Source of the DNA: Luidia sarsii
Lineage: Eukaryota; Echinodermata; Asteroidea; Paxillosida; Luidiidae
Length of the DNA stretch: 64,000 nucleotides
Reading direction: 5' to 3'
NCBI GenBank assembly: GCA_949987565.1
Contig: OX465105.1
Coordinates: 4,809,659 to 4,873,658, forward strand
Positions 59,101 through 64,000 of this stretch are shown piece after piece (positions within the stretch are counted from its first letter, which is position 1; the number at the start of each line of letters is the position of its first letter). A program made the translations under genes and the position numbers. The notes under the pieces were generated by a model. The model did not search any database and had not been told where the DNA came from. It saw only the letters and a list, made by a program, of their open reading frames with translations.

Positions 59101-62100
59101 ACGGGGTAACTTGACCGTTTTTAAGTCCAGTCCGGCCAGGCCAGGAGGTTTTCCTCATTCTCTCGTTTGTTGAATTCGGCAACCATGAATTCAGACAAAA
59201 CCCCCAGAAAAAATTTCATCGATGCAGGTTTCGGTGCAAAGATTTCTTTTGCATTCCAAGCAGGGAAGCAATTCACGTGTAGTGAATCCATTTTGGGCTT
59301 ACGAAAGCAAGAAACAATATTGGCCGTGAAATACGCTCAAGTGAACGCCCCTACACAACATTGGTCGAGGTCAAAGAATAGCATCCATACGTTGTCTGAT
59401 CCAACATATGCATGAAATAGCACATCTGTGAAAATCTGAGCTCAATCCGCCAACCGAGTCTCGAGAAAATCGTGAAAACCGCGAAAATGCAGCATTCAAC
59501 GCCGTACTAAATAGTTTAGATCTCGGTGAGACGTAAACGATTTCTTTTACTCTTTTCTCCCAAAAAACAACATTTTAGGCGGAAAAATTTCAGTGCGAGG
59601 TTTCTACAATAACCATCTTCAAACTGTATAAGTTTCATGTAAATCTGTAAACATTTCTGTTTTTCGTCCTTACAGCAGTGCCGTGACATTGGGCCCCAGA
59701 CAAGGCCATTAGCAAGTGACTTCAGGACATGGCCTATAACTTACCATGGGTCACGTCATCGCACTGGTCTGGTGCACAGGCCCTGTCCTTAGGTGCGCAG
59801 GCACAGTGGCCCTCGCACGTGGCCGCCATGCAGCGTCGCAGCAGGACGAGGGCGCCCTCACCTGGTGCGGCTTGAGAGGCCTCAAAGGTGGCGTGGTGGC
59901 GTCGGCTCGGTATTCCCACCTAGCGGGTGCAGAATGGGAATCAAGCCTAGGTTATATCCCAGCAAAACCATCCTGCCATCAATGCCAAAGGTTTGATATG
60001 TGACCCACACTATGAACATCTACATGTAAACCATGAACAAGGGGTGAAAATGTCATTTCGCCGTGAAACTAAAAAGTCACCGTGATTTCACGGTGCATTT
60101 TACAGTGAATTCACTGTGAAAATAATCGCTCTCTGACCTGATAAGGACATCTTCAGGTCACTAAAGAGACCGTGAAAAAAAAAGTGAATATCTAGGGTGG
60201 CAAGCTCCAGCCTTGAGGGATGGCTAATTCAATTACCAGTAGGGACCACCAGCCTACATAGAGGTACTGTATGGTGTCCTTGTAACTGTCACTCCCAGAT
60301 ACTTCTAAATTGCCTCTAGCCAACCAGGAATGTGGCCTTGGAGACCAATGGTGAAAACACAGTGAACTTTTCTTTTTCTTTTGGCGCGGTTAACAAGTGG
60401 TTAACATATCCTCATCGGGTCACATGAGGTCAAACCTTCAGGGCGAATTACTTTAAAGGGTCCATGAAATCACAACAGATTTTGCTTTTCCCAGCAACAT
60501 GACATATTCACCCAACGTTCACAGTTTAGATTTTGGATAAGGGAACTCGTATACCTACCCCATTGACCGCCCAGAGCGACAGAAACAGATAGGGATGGGC
60601 GGGATCAGTAATGCTGCCCTCTACTGGTACGATAGCCGTCTGCGAGATGCCTCCATCCAATGGCATGCCAGCGTCACTGTGATTGACACGGAGCAATCCA
60701 TTCTAGGGAGTTCAATGGAGGGGGGGGGGAGAGATAAAGATAAAGATAAAGCCAACCTGGAAGAAAAAGTGTCATTCAATGAGGCTTCCATGTTCTCAAG
60801 GTGTAGGCTAGTGCTTCACCTTATTGCCTACCGGGTACTTGGAAAGAAAAGACCAGCCAACTCGGGTTGATGAGATGACCAAGACTAAAGCCATGATGAT
60901 ATAACATAACTGCATGCACAGGCAGCCGCACACAAAATCTATCTGCAAAAACTCTCTCGAGGTCGTTAGCTCAGCACGTAGCTCTCGTGTGCGCTGAACT
61001 TTTGGTGAGATTTCTGCCTCAAGAGGCCGTGAGACCAATATCTATCCTGTTTGATTTTTAGTGGTATACAAAAATGTTGCAAACTGCTTACTGACTAAAA
61101 TTACCAAAATGTAAATCTTAAAATTGAGTGGGCCTGACGTTTTGATCCTAGCAGGACCTTTCTCAAAGACAGAGTGACAAGGACAACACAGATACATGTA
61201 CACGAAGGAAGGGGGAAGAGAGTGAATAGGACACGGATGAGAAACAAAGGACAAAGAGTAAAGCTGGTAGGGTGAGATCAAAGGGAAGGGCAAGGAGTAG
61301 GGTAGGGATTAGTGAGAAGAGGGGGAAAGATCAAAGAGAGAAGTATGAAGGAGTGAACACAAAAGAAGGATTATCAGAAAGCTGCATGTGTTAGTCATTA
61401 CCCTCCTGGATGTTGAGACCATGTGGTTGAATAGTCCGAAGACGCTTAATCCACATTTTCTCACGGCTTAGACGGACAGCATTACTACGGTGACCAAGGG
61501 ATTCTATGCCAAGTACACTCATATCTGATATTATATCTATTTGGTTTTTGTCGTCTCTCGTGGATGAAAACTCATCGTGTGCTGCGACTTGAGCTACGTG
61601 CTGAGCACATATGATACTGGCCAATGAAAGCGCACACCCTGTTCACGTGATTGCCAAAATCAAACAGGACAGATATTGGTCTAGCAACCTCTTGAGGCAG
61701 TAATCTCACTAAAAGTTCAGCGCACACGGTGAGCTACGTGCTGAGCTAACGGCCACGAGAGACCTCTTGCTCAGCAGATAGCTCTCGTGTGCGGCGGCCT
61801 TACGACGGCCCCGCACAAGAACGCAGACGTTGGGTGTTAAATCCCGCCCGAGCTGCCTGCATCTTTTAGCAGGTAATCGTGCAAAGCCCTCAGCATGCAG
61901 CGCAAGTCACCACATCAAGTAGGGCTGGCAAAACCCTCCGTGGCTAACATTGAGAGTGTGGAAGGGCAAGGGAGAAGGCAATTATAAGGCTCAGTACGTA
62001 ATCCTACCCAGACAAGATTTGAAAGTGTGCATGGTGGAAATACCAAGTAGGAGATTTGCGGTGACACCATGTACATGTATATCATCTCTTTAGAGAAGGA

Positions 62101-64000
62101 GTATGGCTCTGAAAAGAGCCAGTAACGCAACATTTCGGGTAGTGTTTACTCTGCCCATCGTCAGGAGGCTGCCAGTTTCAGGAGAAACAGTGTCCCAAAG
62201 TAACTTATAACTATGTACAATTGTATGTAAACATTGCTAACAGTTTGTTAAATAAGACTTAAGGCTTTGCATGGTGGGTGAAACAATAAAGGAGTTATAT
62301 AATAGAGGTTTGTGGTGACACCATGTACATGGTGTCACCGCAAACGCAAACAGTTTGTTGTCAGTCAGTCAGTCTCCAGACGAGGGGCAGAGTACACACT
62401 ACCTGAAATGTTGAGTTACCGGCTCTTTTCAGAGCCATACTCCTTCCCCTGAGAGATGATATACATGGTGTCAGCGCAACCCTTCTACGTAATTTTACCC
62501 ATACCGGAGTGAGTTCAGAGCCGGCGTAGGTCCGGCCCACAGTCAGATGGTAGTGGCTGATCCCGGAGTGGACGTCCTCAAAGCCCAGCCAGGCCAGGGC
62601 CAGGGAGCCCCGGCACTTGGCCTTGACCTCCAGCCAGGTCATCCAGCCGGAGTGGTAGCGTGGTGGGGCCGGCGTGGTGATGATGGCCGGTGTCTCTGTG
62701 GTGGTGTTGGTGGTAGGTGCTGGGTCCTCCTGTAGAAGCTTCCGTAGGTGCTGTCGTGGTGCTGCCGTTGTGGTAGGTGCTGCCATTGTGGTGGGTGCTG
62801 CCGTTGTGATGGGTGCTGCCGTGGTGGTAGGTGCTGCCGCGGTGGTAGGTCCTGCGGTGGTGGTAGGTCCTGCCGTGGTAGGTGCTGCTGTGGTGGTAGG
62901 TCCTGCCGTGGTGGTAGGTCCTGCTGTGGTAGGTGCTGCTGTGGTGGTAGGTCCTACCGTGGTGGTAGGTCCTGTTGTGGTAGGTGCTGCTGTAGTGGTA
63001 GGTCCTGTCGTGGTGGTAGGTCCTGCCGTGGTGGTAGGTCCTGCTGTGGTAGGTGCTGCTGTGGTGGTAGGTCCTACCGTGGTGGTAGGTCCTGTTGTGG
63101 TAGGTGCTGCTGTAGTGGTAGGTCCTGTCGTGGTGGTAGGTCCTGCCGTGGTGGTAGGTCCTGCTGTGGTAGGTGCTGCTGTGGTGGTAGGTCCTACCGT
63201 GGTGGTAGGTGCTGCTGTGGTGGTAGGTGCTGCCGTGGTGGTAGGTGCTGCCGTGGTGGTAGGGTCTGCTGTGGTGGTAGGCGCTGCCGTGGTGGTAAGT
63301 GCTAACGTGGTGGTAGGCGCTGCCGTGGTGGTAGGCGCTGCCGTGGTGGTAGGCGCTGCCGTGGTGGTAGGTGCTGCCGTGGTGGTAGGCGCTGCCGTGG
63401 TGGTAGGCGCTGCCGTGGTGGTAAGTGCTGCCGTGGTGGTAGGCGCTGCCGTGGTGGTAGGTGCTGCCGTGGTGGTAAGTGCTGCCGTGGTGGTAGGCGC
63501 TGCCGTGGTGGTAGGTGCTGCCGTGGTGGTAGGTGCTGCCGTGGTGGTAGGTGCTGCCGTGGTCGTTAGGTCTGCCGTGGTGGTAGGGTCTACCGTGGTG
63601 GTAGGTGCTGCCGTGGTGGTAGGTGCGGGCGTGGTGGTATGTGCGGGCGTGGTGGTATGTGCGGGCGTGGTGGTATGTGCAGGCGTGGTGGTAGGTGCGG
63701 GCGTGGTGGTAGGTGCGGGCGTGGTGGTAGGTGCGGGCGTGGTGGTATGTGCGGGCGTGGTGGTAGGCGCGGGCGTGGTGGTATGTGCGGGCGTGGTGGT
63801 AGGTGCGGGCGTGGTGGTAGGGTCTGGTGTGGTGGTAGGGTCTGCCGTGGTGGTAGGTGCTGGCGTGGTGGTAGGTGCTGGCGTGGTGTTACATCTAGGT
63901 GTGGGCGTGGTAGTAGGTGCGGGCGTGGTAGTAGGTGCGGGCGTGGTAGTAGGTGCGGGCGTGGTGGTAGGTGCTGGCGAAGTGGTAGGTGCTGCTGTTG
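40874..64000 (-). CDS. Large mucin-like / FN3-like modular extracellular protein (17 exons, 5' end outside window)
   Basis: Exons in transcript order: >64000-62505, 60703-60559, 59919-59745, 58937-58787, 58153-58026, 57121-56982, 55323-55176, 53421-53215, 51437-51234, 49950-49771, 47791-47238, 46826-46682, 46092-45870, 45140-45047, 43357-43017, 41602-41395, 41139-40874. Every intron is GT-AG and all 16 phase joins agree, giving at least 1600 residues. The N-terminal part seen is a Thr/Pro/Ala repeat of about 420 residues. About eight FN3-like modules follow, each split over two exons and often ending D-G-F-V-V-D-T-x-P-P or I-D-L-T-P-P. Also present are a Cys-rich insert (exon 3) and a galactose-binding/DUF642-like domain (exons 10-12). 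Signal peptide and any anchor would lie elsewhere. I do not recognise an orthologue; a matrix or cell-surface adhesion role is inference. Confidence 0.85.
41140..41394 (-). repeat. 24-bp tandem repeat in intron 16
   Basis: About five units of AGTCAACCAATGGTGGACTA plus GAGT at 41207-41330. It fills most of the small intron between exons 16 and 17. Confidence 0.92.
41395..41602 (-). CDS. FN3-like gene exon 16
   Basis: Second half of module 7: CRLSGPGSIGRQWHHCG, YSLSVRAVNHASLASQAI and VTIESSRPV. Phase 0 in, phase 1 out. Confidence 0.88.
41603..43016 (-). other. Intron 15, almost entirely an 11-bp minisatellite
   Basis: A GTATGG...CCAG intron whose length is nearly all accounted for by the array listed next. 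Confidence 0.9.
41691..42914. repeat. 11-bp minisatellite GTTGCAGTAAG
   Basis: About 110 units of AAGGTTGCAGT with AGGTTGCAGTT and AAGGTTCCAGT variants. Longer blocks such as 41770-41900 and 41925-42060 recur as higher-order copies. A short run of AGCAAGGTTGC variants is at 42450-42510. Confidence 0.97.
43017..43357 (-). CDS. FN3-like gene exon 15
   Basis: Second half of module 6 (RRLFATVTCHNHAGQSSW, AASDGVTLVTEPP) followed by the first part of module 7 (LRAKWDGFWDPFGIQHYE). Phase 1 in, phase 0 out. Confidence 0.9.
43493..44500. mobile_element. hAT-like non-autonomous element of about 1 kb
   Basis: Imperfect terminal inverted repeats: CAGTGCTCGATTTACC with CACCAGTGCATG inside at the left, and CACCAGTGCATG ... 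GGTAAATTGAGCCCTGG at the right. CAG-type ends and the GCTC-ATTTACC motif suggest hAT. The flanking octamers GCACTAGT and GCATATGT match at only 5 of 8 bases. The interior holds TTACCGAGTCG/CGACTCGG palindromes (43900-44356). Confidence 0.6.
44504..44976 (+). mobile_element. MITE family B, copy 4 with internal insertion
   Basis: Ends TGTGACCCGGCACATCATAA and GCTGTGCCGGGTCACA; left flank TA. The family sequence is interrupted at about 44612-44832 by roughly 210 bp not found in the other copies. Confidence 0.83.
45047..45140 (-). CDS. FN3-like gene exon 14
   Basis: First part of module 6: DIDFSADDSSLTFSWSASD then GIDHCEWAVG. The I-D-H-x-E-W pattern matches exon 9 (AIDHYEWCMG). Phases 1 and 1. 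Confidence 0.88.
45355..45614 (-). repeat. Dispersed repeat family J, copy 1
   Basis: Reverse complement of 57188-57425: GTTTTAGCAAGATTTGAAAA, TGATGCATTG, GGCGGTCATCGGTGCTG and GCGAAGTGGTTAA. No coding capacity; class unknown. Confidence 0.7.
45630..45745 (-). repeat. Repeat family P, copy 2
   Basis: AATTTAGTGGGCCTGACGTT followed by TCGATCCTAGCAGAACCTTT and CTCAAAGGCAGAG. Short flanking direct repeats TTGCCCATCCA (45651 and 45720) may be target-site duplications. Confidence 0.75.
45870..46092 (-). CDS. FN3-like gene exon 13
   Basis: Second half of module 5: GGTQLQAFRSVGTQTEGAS, ALVHVTVLARNAAGLTAAAN, VHIDLTPPIIHYVTDGG. Phases 1 and 1; acceptor CTTTCAG, donor GTAAGG. Confidence 0.9.
46348..46500. 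repeat. 103-bp near-perfect palindrome of repeat family P
   Basis: Arms 46348-46395 and 46403-46450 are 48 nt each with one mismatch, separated by AAAGGCA. Each arm contains AACGTCAGGCCCACTAAATT (or its complement). The right flank continues the family consensus to AGCAGTTTGCAACATTTTTG. Confidence 0.92.
46532..46671. repeat. (GGTGA)n pentamer array in intron 12
   Basis: About 28 perfect GGTGA units on the + strand, ending 9 bp from the splice donor of exon 12. Because the gene is on the minus strand, its transcript reads (TCACC)n. Confidence 0.97.
46682..46826 (-). CDS. FN3-like gene exon 12
   Basis: The end of the galactose-binding-like domain (VRRVTVGPS) and the first half of module 5 (WSSVQAKWEFVDLESPIVDH, TWAIG). 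Phase 0 in, phase 1 out. Confidence 0.87.
47009..47177. mobile_element. MITE family D, complete copy (169 bp)
   Basis: Near-full-length inverted repeat: AGTGGAAGGTTTGTGGTGAC at the left, GCAAACCTTCCACT at the right, with ACACCATGTA/TACATGGTGT and GTGGCTCTGA/TCAGAGCCAC pairing inward to a loop at CTGAGTTACTAACC. It lies 61 bp past the exon 11 donor. Confidence 0.9.
47238..47791 (-). CDS. FN3-like gene exon 11: galactose-binding/DUF642-like domain
   Basis: The largest internal exon (554 bp). An acidic Ser/Thr-rich lead is followed by PPMGWEMEEGSQAAVVNAG, SYLALHGAVSQTIPT, ARYAVVLFAS and STLTISSLGPSGGILLDNVQ. Together with LLNPSFEE at the end of exon 10 this has the N-P-S-F-E ... W ... D-N-V layout of DUF642/galactose-binding-like beta-sandwich domains. 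The assignment rests on motif order only. Confidence 0.82.
47855..48840. repeat. 15-bp minisatellite GGAGGATTGAGTATT
   Basis: About 65 units with variants (GATATTGGA, GAGCATTGGA, GAGTAATGGA, GGGGGATT). Scattered single units continue to about 49250. The 15-bp period keeps long false frames open on both strands (e.g. Ser-Ile-Gly-Gly-Leu). Confidence 0.96.
49305..49763 (+). mobile_element. MITE family C, copy 1
   Basis: 459 bp with ends CACTATGAACATCTAAACCG and CACGGCTTGGATGTTCTTAG.TG. Landmarks TCAGGTCACTAAAGAGACC and ATGGTGTCCTTGTAACTGTC are shared with copies at 54559, 55455, 58177 and 60008. Confidence 0.88.
49771..49950 (-). CDS. FN3-like gene exon 10
   Basis: Second half of module 4 (IKYYSKVTAVDAAGFWSVQV, SSDGFVVDTSPPEALEHI) and the start of the galactose-binding-like domain (MLLNPSFEE). 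Phases 1 and 1. Confidence 0.9.
50386..50500 (+). mobile_element. tRNA-derived SINE, best-preserved head
   Basis: 50387-50459 can fold as a 73-nt tRNA-like unit: acceptor GGCTGGA/TCCAGTC with one G-U pair, D-arm GCTC/GAGC, and T-arm region GGGTACAAGTCCC. The anticodon stem is imperfect, so it is a pseudo-tRNA. The tail CAAAGTTTTCTTTGCCAATT is shared with the copy at 6698. Confidence 0.82.
50540..51080. repeat. Degenerate GTGTGGATTCAAAGG repeat
   Basis: Loosely tandem 14-25 bp units reading GTGTGGATTCAAA or GTGGACTCAAAGGCAA. The best-ordered part is 50790-50885 (TTTTATGTGGATTCAAATGA). Confidence 0.85.
51234..51437 (-). CDS. FN3-like gene exon 9
   Basis: First half of module 4: SSLVSASWHGFVDLDSAIDH, YEWCMGLSEDPEDHG, CRDVGIGISASASLPEP. 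Two Cys (WCMG and PCRD) may pair. Phases 1 and 1. Confidence 0.9.
51525..53118. repeat. 25-bp minisatellite in intron 8
   Basis: About 63 units of AAGAAAATCCACTCCACTAT plus CTTGC, with common variants AGAAAACCC, GGAAAATCC and AGAGAATCC and single-base or AT indels. Three long overlapping forward frames result because 25 is not a multiple of three and no stop lies in the unit. None is a gene. Confidence 0.97.
53215..53421 (-). CDS. FN3-like gene exon 8
   Basis: Second half of module 3: GEDIRWFADHTFPADVFKTS, LERGVRYYANVRAFNKAQL and SSDGFVVDTTQPQPGLVFDG. Phases 1 and 1. Confidence 0.9.
53640..54130 (+). mobile_element. 3' end of a non-LTR retrotransposon (LINE), in intron 7
   Basis: An open frame at 53678-53998 encodes PLSHRRSSVASSLALFYRYY, YHERCSNGISALVP, and YSSSFFPRTAALWNSLPA. 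This is the characteristic C-terminal tail of jockey/CR1-type reverse transcriptase ORFs. A short 3' UTR and a run of A follow (GGGCGACTTTCATTAAAAAA). It is a 5'-truncated, dead copy in antisense orientation to the host gene. Confidence 0.85.
54559..55042 (-). mobile_element. MITE family C, copy 2
   Basis: Ends TACTATGAAAATATAAACCG and TTTAGATGTTCATAG; reverse orientation relative to copy 1. Separated by only about 410 bp from copy 3, with exon 7 between them. Confidence 0.85.
55176..55323 (-). CDS. FN3-like gene exon 7
   Basis: First half of module 3: VKDLVRPESRKDTDYLTD, AVHVSWEGVFLDATAALTHY, QVSLSSHPG. Phase 0 in, phase 1 out. The exon lies between two family C MITEs. Confidence 0.88.
55400..55445 (-). 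mobile_element. tRNA-SINE fragment, antisense
   Basis: GACTGAACCAGGAATCAAAC and CTGAGATCTCTCGTCTAATG match the antisense of the SINE head's 3' half. It is cut off by the family C MITE that follows. Confidence 0.6.
55455..55932 (-). mobile_element. MITE family C, copy 3
   Basis: Ends CACTCTGAACATCTAAACGG and CAGTTTAGATGTTCATAGTG; 478 bp, same orientation as copy 2. Confidence 0.87.
56085..56160 (+). mobile_element. tRNA-derived SINE head in intron 6
   Basis: GGGCTGGATAGCTCAGAAGG, then CCAGAGGTCCCAGGTTCAAG (B box AGGTTCAAGTCC). The tail diverges after GTCCTGTTTG. Confidence 0.72.
56418..56916. mobile_element. Non-autonomous DNA element, family I
   Basis: Terminal inverted repeats AGCCGCGTTTCCACTTGACT and AGTTCAGTGGAAACGCGGCT. 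The interior is packed with pairing segments (GGTTACTTTGACC / GGTCAAAGTAACC, TTTAACCATCGTCTCGG / CCGAGACGATGGTTA). It ends 65 bp from exon 6. Confidence 0.83.
56982..57121 (-). CDS. FN3-like gene exon 6
   Basis: Second half of module 2: KKLAEGVAYHLFVRAWYDAN, TYAVFRSDGITPDVTPPQIS. The Y-x-L-x-V-R-A core and D-V-T-P-P end are the module signature. Phase 1 in, phase 0 out. Confidence 0.9.
57188..57425 (+). repeat. Dispersed repeat family J, copy 2
   Basis: AACCACTTCGCAACGGGTGG, CCGATGACCGCCATAAGG and ATGCATCATTTTCAAATCTT, the inverse of 45355-45614. Confidence 0.7.
57426..58025 (-). other. Remainder of intron 5
   Basis: No recognisable feature apart from a short GT microsatellite near 57426-57443. 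Confidence 0.5.
58026..58153 (-). CDS. FN3-like gene exon 5
   Basis: Middle of module 2: YEYSIGDDSSSDMEPAG, VFDPVTERIWFDVGQDQH, IVVVFDQ. Phase 2 in (split Trp codon), phase 1 out. Confidence 0.87.
58177..58627 (+). mobile_element. MITE family C, copy 4 (left end truncated)
   Basis: Begins GGGTGAAAATGTCCTTTCGC without the CACTATGAACATC terminus and ends CGGCTTAGATGTTCATAGTG. It starts about 23 bp from the acceptor of exon 5, so it replaces most of the expected polypyrimidine-tract and branch-point region. Confidence 0.85.
58787..58937 (-). CDS. FN3-like gene exon 4
   Basis: Encodes DNPNSEIEVLDVLDLTFEDI, MAGVWRIMQHKGLNIT, then half a Trp codon. Phase 1 in, phase 2 out: the only phase-2 junction in the gene, matched exactly by exon 5. 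Confidence 0.87.
59348..59674 (-). mobile_element. MITE family A, copy in intron 3
   Basis: Begins CCCCTACACAACATTGGTCG and runs in reverse orientation to about TTTCTGTTTTTCGTCCTTAC; the far terminal repeat is missing. It ends about 70 bp from exon 3. Confidence 0.83.
59745..59919 (-). CDS. FN3-like gene exon 3: Cys-rich insert
   Basis: Encodes the tail of module 1 and ALVLLRRCMAATCEGHCACA followed by PKDRACAPDQCDDVTHG: six Cys within about 25 residues (C-x4-C-x3-C-x-C-x6-C-x4-C), suggesting a small disulfide-bonded knot. Phase 0 in, phase 1 out; donor GTAAGT. Confidence 0.85.
60008..60534 (+). mobile_element. MITE family C, copy 5
   Basis: Begins CACTATGAACATCTACATGT and ends ACAGTTTAGATTTTGGAT. 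It is diverged after GGTGAAAACACAGTGAAC. The right end is about 25 bp past the donor of exon 2. Confidence 0.82.
60559..60703 (-). CDS. FN3-like gene exon 2
   Basis: Encodes NGLLRVNHSDAGMPLDGGIS, TAIVPVEGSI, YLFLSLWAVNG: the second half of module 1. It is too short to be obvious as an ORF and is recognised by splice signals (CTAG acceptor, GTAGGT donor) and phase-0 joins on both sides. Confidence 0.85.
60950..61060 (-). mobile_element. Family H fragment, reverse orientation
   Basis: GTTAGCTCAGCACGTAGCTC ... GTGCGCTGAACTTTTGGTGA, the complement of the right-centre part of 32612-32894. Confidence 0.7.
61063..61180 (-). repeat. Repeat family P, copy 3
   Basis: CAAACTGCTTACTGACTAAA, then AGTGGGCCTGACGTTTTGAT and CCTAGCAGGACCTTTCTCAA. 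Two tracts of the family consensus are joined. Confidence 0.78.
61545..61802. mobile_element. Family H, rearranged copy
   Basis: 61545-61635 is inverted relative to 61636-61802. The right end CTCTCGTGTGCGGCGGCCTT.A is the canonical terminus. Confidence 0.72.
62045..62493. mobile_element. MITE family D, nested copies beside exon 1
   Basis: Left arm 62045-62131 (GCGGTGACACCATGTACATG ... GGCTCTGAAAAGAGCCAGTA) and right arm 62411-62493 (TCTTTTCAGAGCCATACTCC ... ATGGTGTCAGCGCAACCCTT) enclose about 280 bp with another short D palindrome (62306-62346, ACACCATGTACATGGTGT). Confidence 0.78.
62505..64000 (-). CDS. FN3-like gene, first visible exon: mucin-like repeat domain and start of module 1 (5' partial)
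   Basis: The reading frame is open from the window edge to the donor CCG|GTATGG at 62504. From the edge to about 62740 it encodes tandem six-residue units: TPAPTT and TPAHTT upstream, then TTTAAP and AGPTTT nearer the 3' end. That is Thr/Pro/Ala-rich and a likely O-glycosylated stalk. A linker (PTTNTTTETPAIITTPAPP) and HSGWMTWLEVKAKCRGSLAL, GISHYHLTVGRTYAGS follow. All indels I checked in the array are multiples of three. Confidence 0.87.
62735..64000 (-). repeat. Coding 18-bp minisatellite of the mucin-like domain
   Basis: About 70 tandem units of GGTGCTGCCGTGGTGGTA (+ strand) with 15-bp variants and GGTGCGGGCGTGGTGGTA toward the right. A block of about 125 bp (e.g. 62880-63010, 63030-63120, 63150-63200) is repeated as a higher-order unit. 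Unlike the intronic arrays, this one keeps its frame with no stops. Confidence 0.93.

Larger units (their letters stand above)
60704..62504 (-). other. Intron 1 of the visible gene, full of transposon relics
   Basis: Contains inverted pieces of family H (60950-61060, 61545-61802), a family P repeat (61063-61180), a purine-rich stretch (61198-61340) and nested family D arms (62045-62493). Confidence 0.8.

Noticed and set aside
62748..63305. Plus-strand Cys/Arg/Gly-rich open frame (Cys-rich protein?)
   Set aside because: It is the antisense of the Thr/Pro/Ala coding repeat. The minus-strand frame continues into a spliced FN3-like module with matching phases, which the plus frame lacks.

Overview
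The window looks like animal nuclear DNA, most likely from an invertebrate deuterostome; a lancelet (amphioxus) is my best guess and a hemichordate the main alternative. This is inference. The evidence is multi-exon genes with GT-AG introns, a matrix metalloproteinase (MMP) gene, a long extracellular gene of FN3-like modules, TTAGGG-type repeat, eukaryotic tRNA genes, many TA-flanked MITEs and tRNA-derived SINEs, and very abundant micro/minisatellites. There is no bacterial gene organisation.

Layout. 1-24690 has no protein gene I can support. It is a mosaic of simple repeats (GA-rich, ATGACC/ATCACC, CATT, degenerate telomeric CCCTAA, GGAAT, CTCTCC), several non-autonomous DNA-transposon families, SINEs, and a tandem segmental duplication (about 18900-23940) carrying four tRNA-Thr(CGU) genes. 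25481-39275 (+) is a complete 9-exon MMP gene. All exon phases join and give 535 residues: signal peptide, propeptide with a cysteine switch, furin site, zinc catalytic domain, hinge and hemopexin propeller. 39276-40843 is the intergenic tail between two convergent genes. 40874-64000 (-) is a 17-exon gene whose 5' end lies outside the window. It encodes at least 1600 residues: an N-terminal Thr/Pro/Ala mucin-like repeat, about eight FN3-like modules, a Cys-rich segment and a galactose-binding/DUF642-like domain. All 16 junctions are phase-consistent.

Both genes would act in or on the extracellular matrix: one is a secreted, furin-activated protease, the other a mucin-like modular adhesion or matrix protein. 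They face each other tail to tail. Seven of their introns hold minisatellites or satellite-like arrays (5 to 30 bp units), and MITEs sit within tens of bases of several splice sites.

Most notable points: (i) MMP intron 3 is a 30-bp minisatellite that stays open in the frame of exon 3, so intron retention would give a propeptide fused to tandem decapeptides; (ii) the last FN3 exon has a decayed 3' end (premature stop, out-of-frame homologous residues) followed by an intact phase-1 splice donor; (iii) a 103-bp palindrome belongs to a repeat family that resembles part of a hammerhead-ribozyme core; (iv) the tRNA-Thr tandem array has an internally deleted unit.
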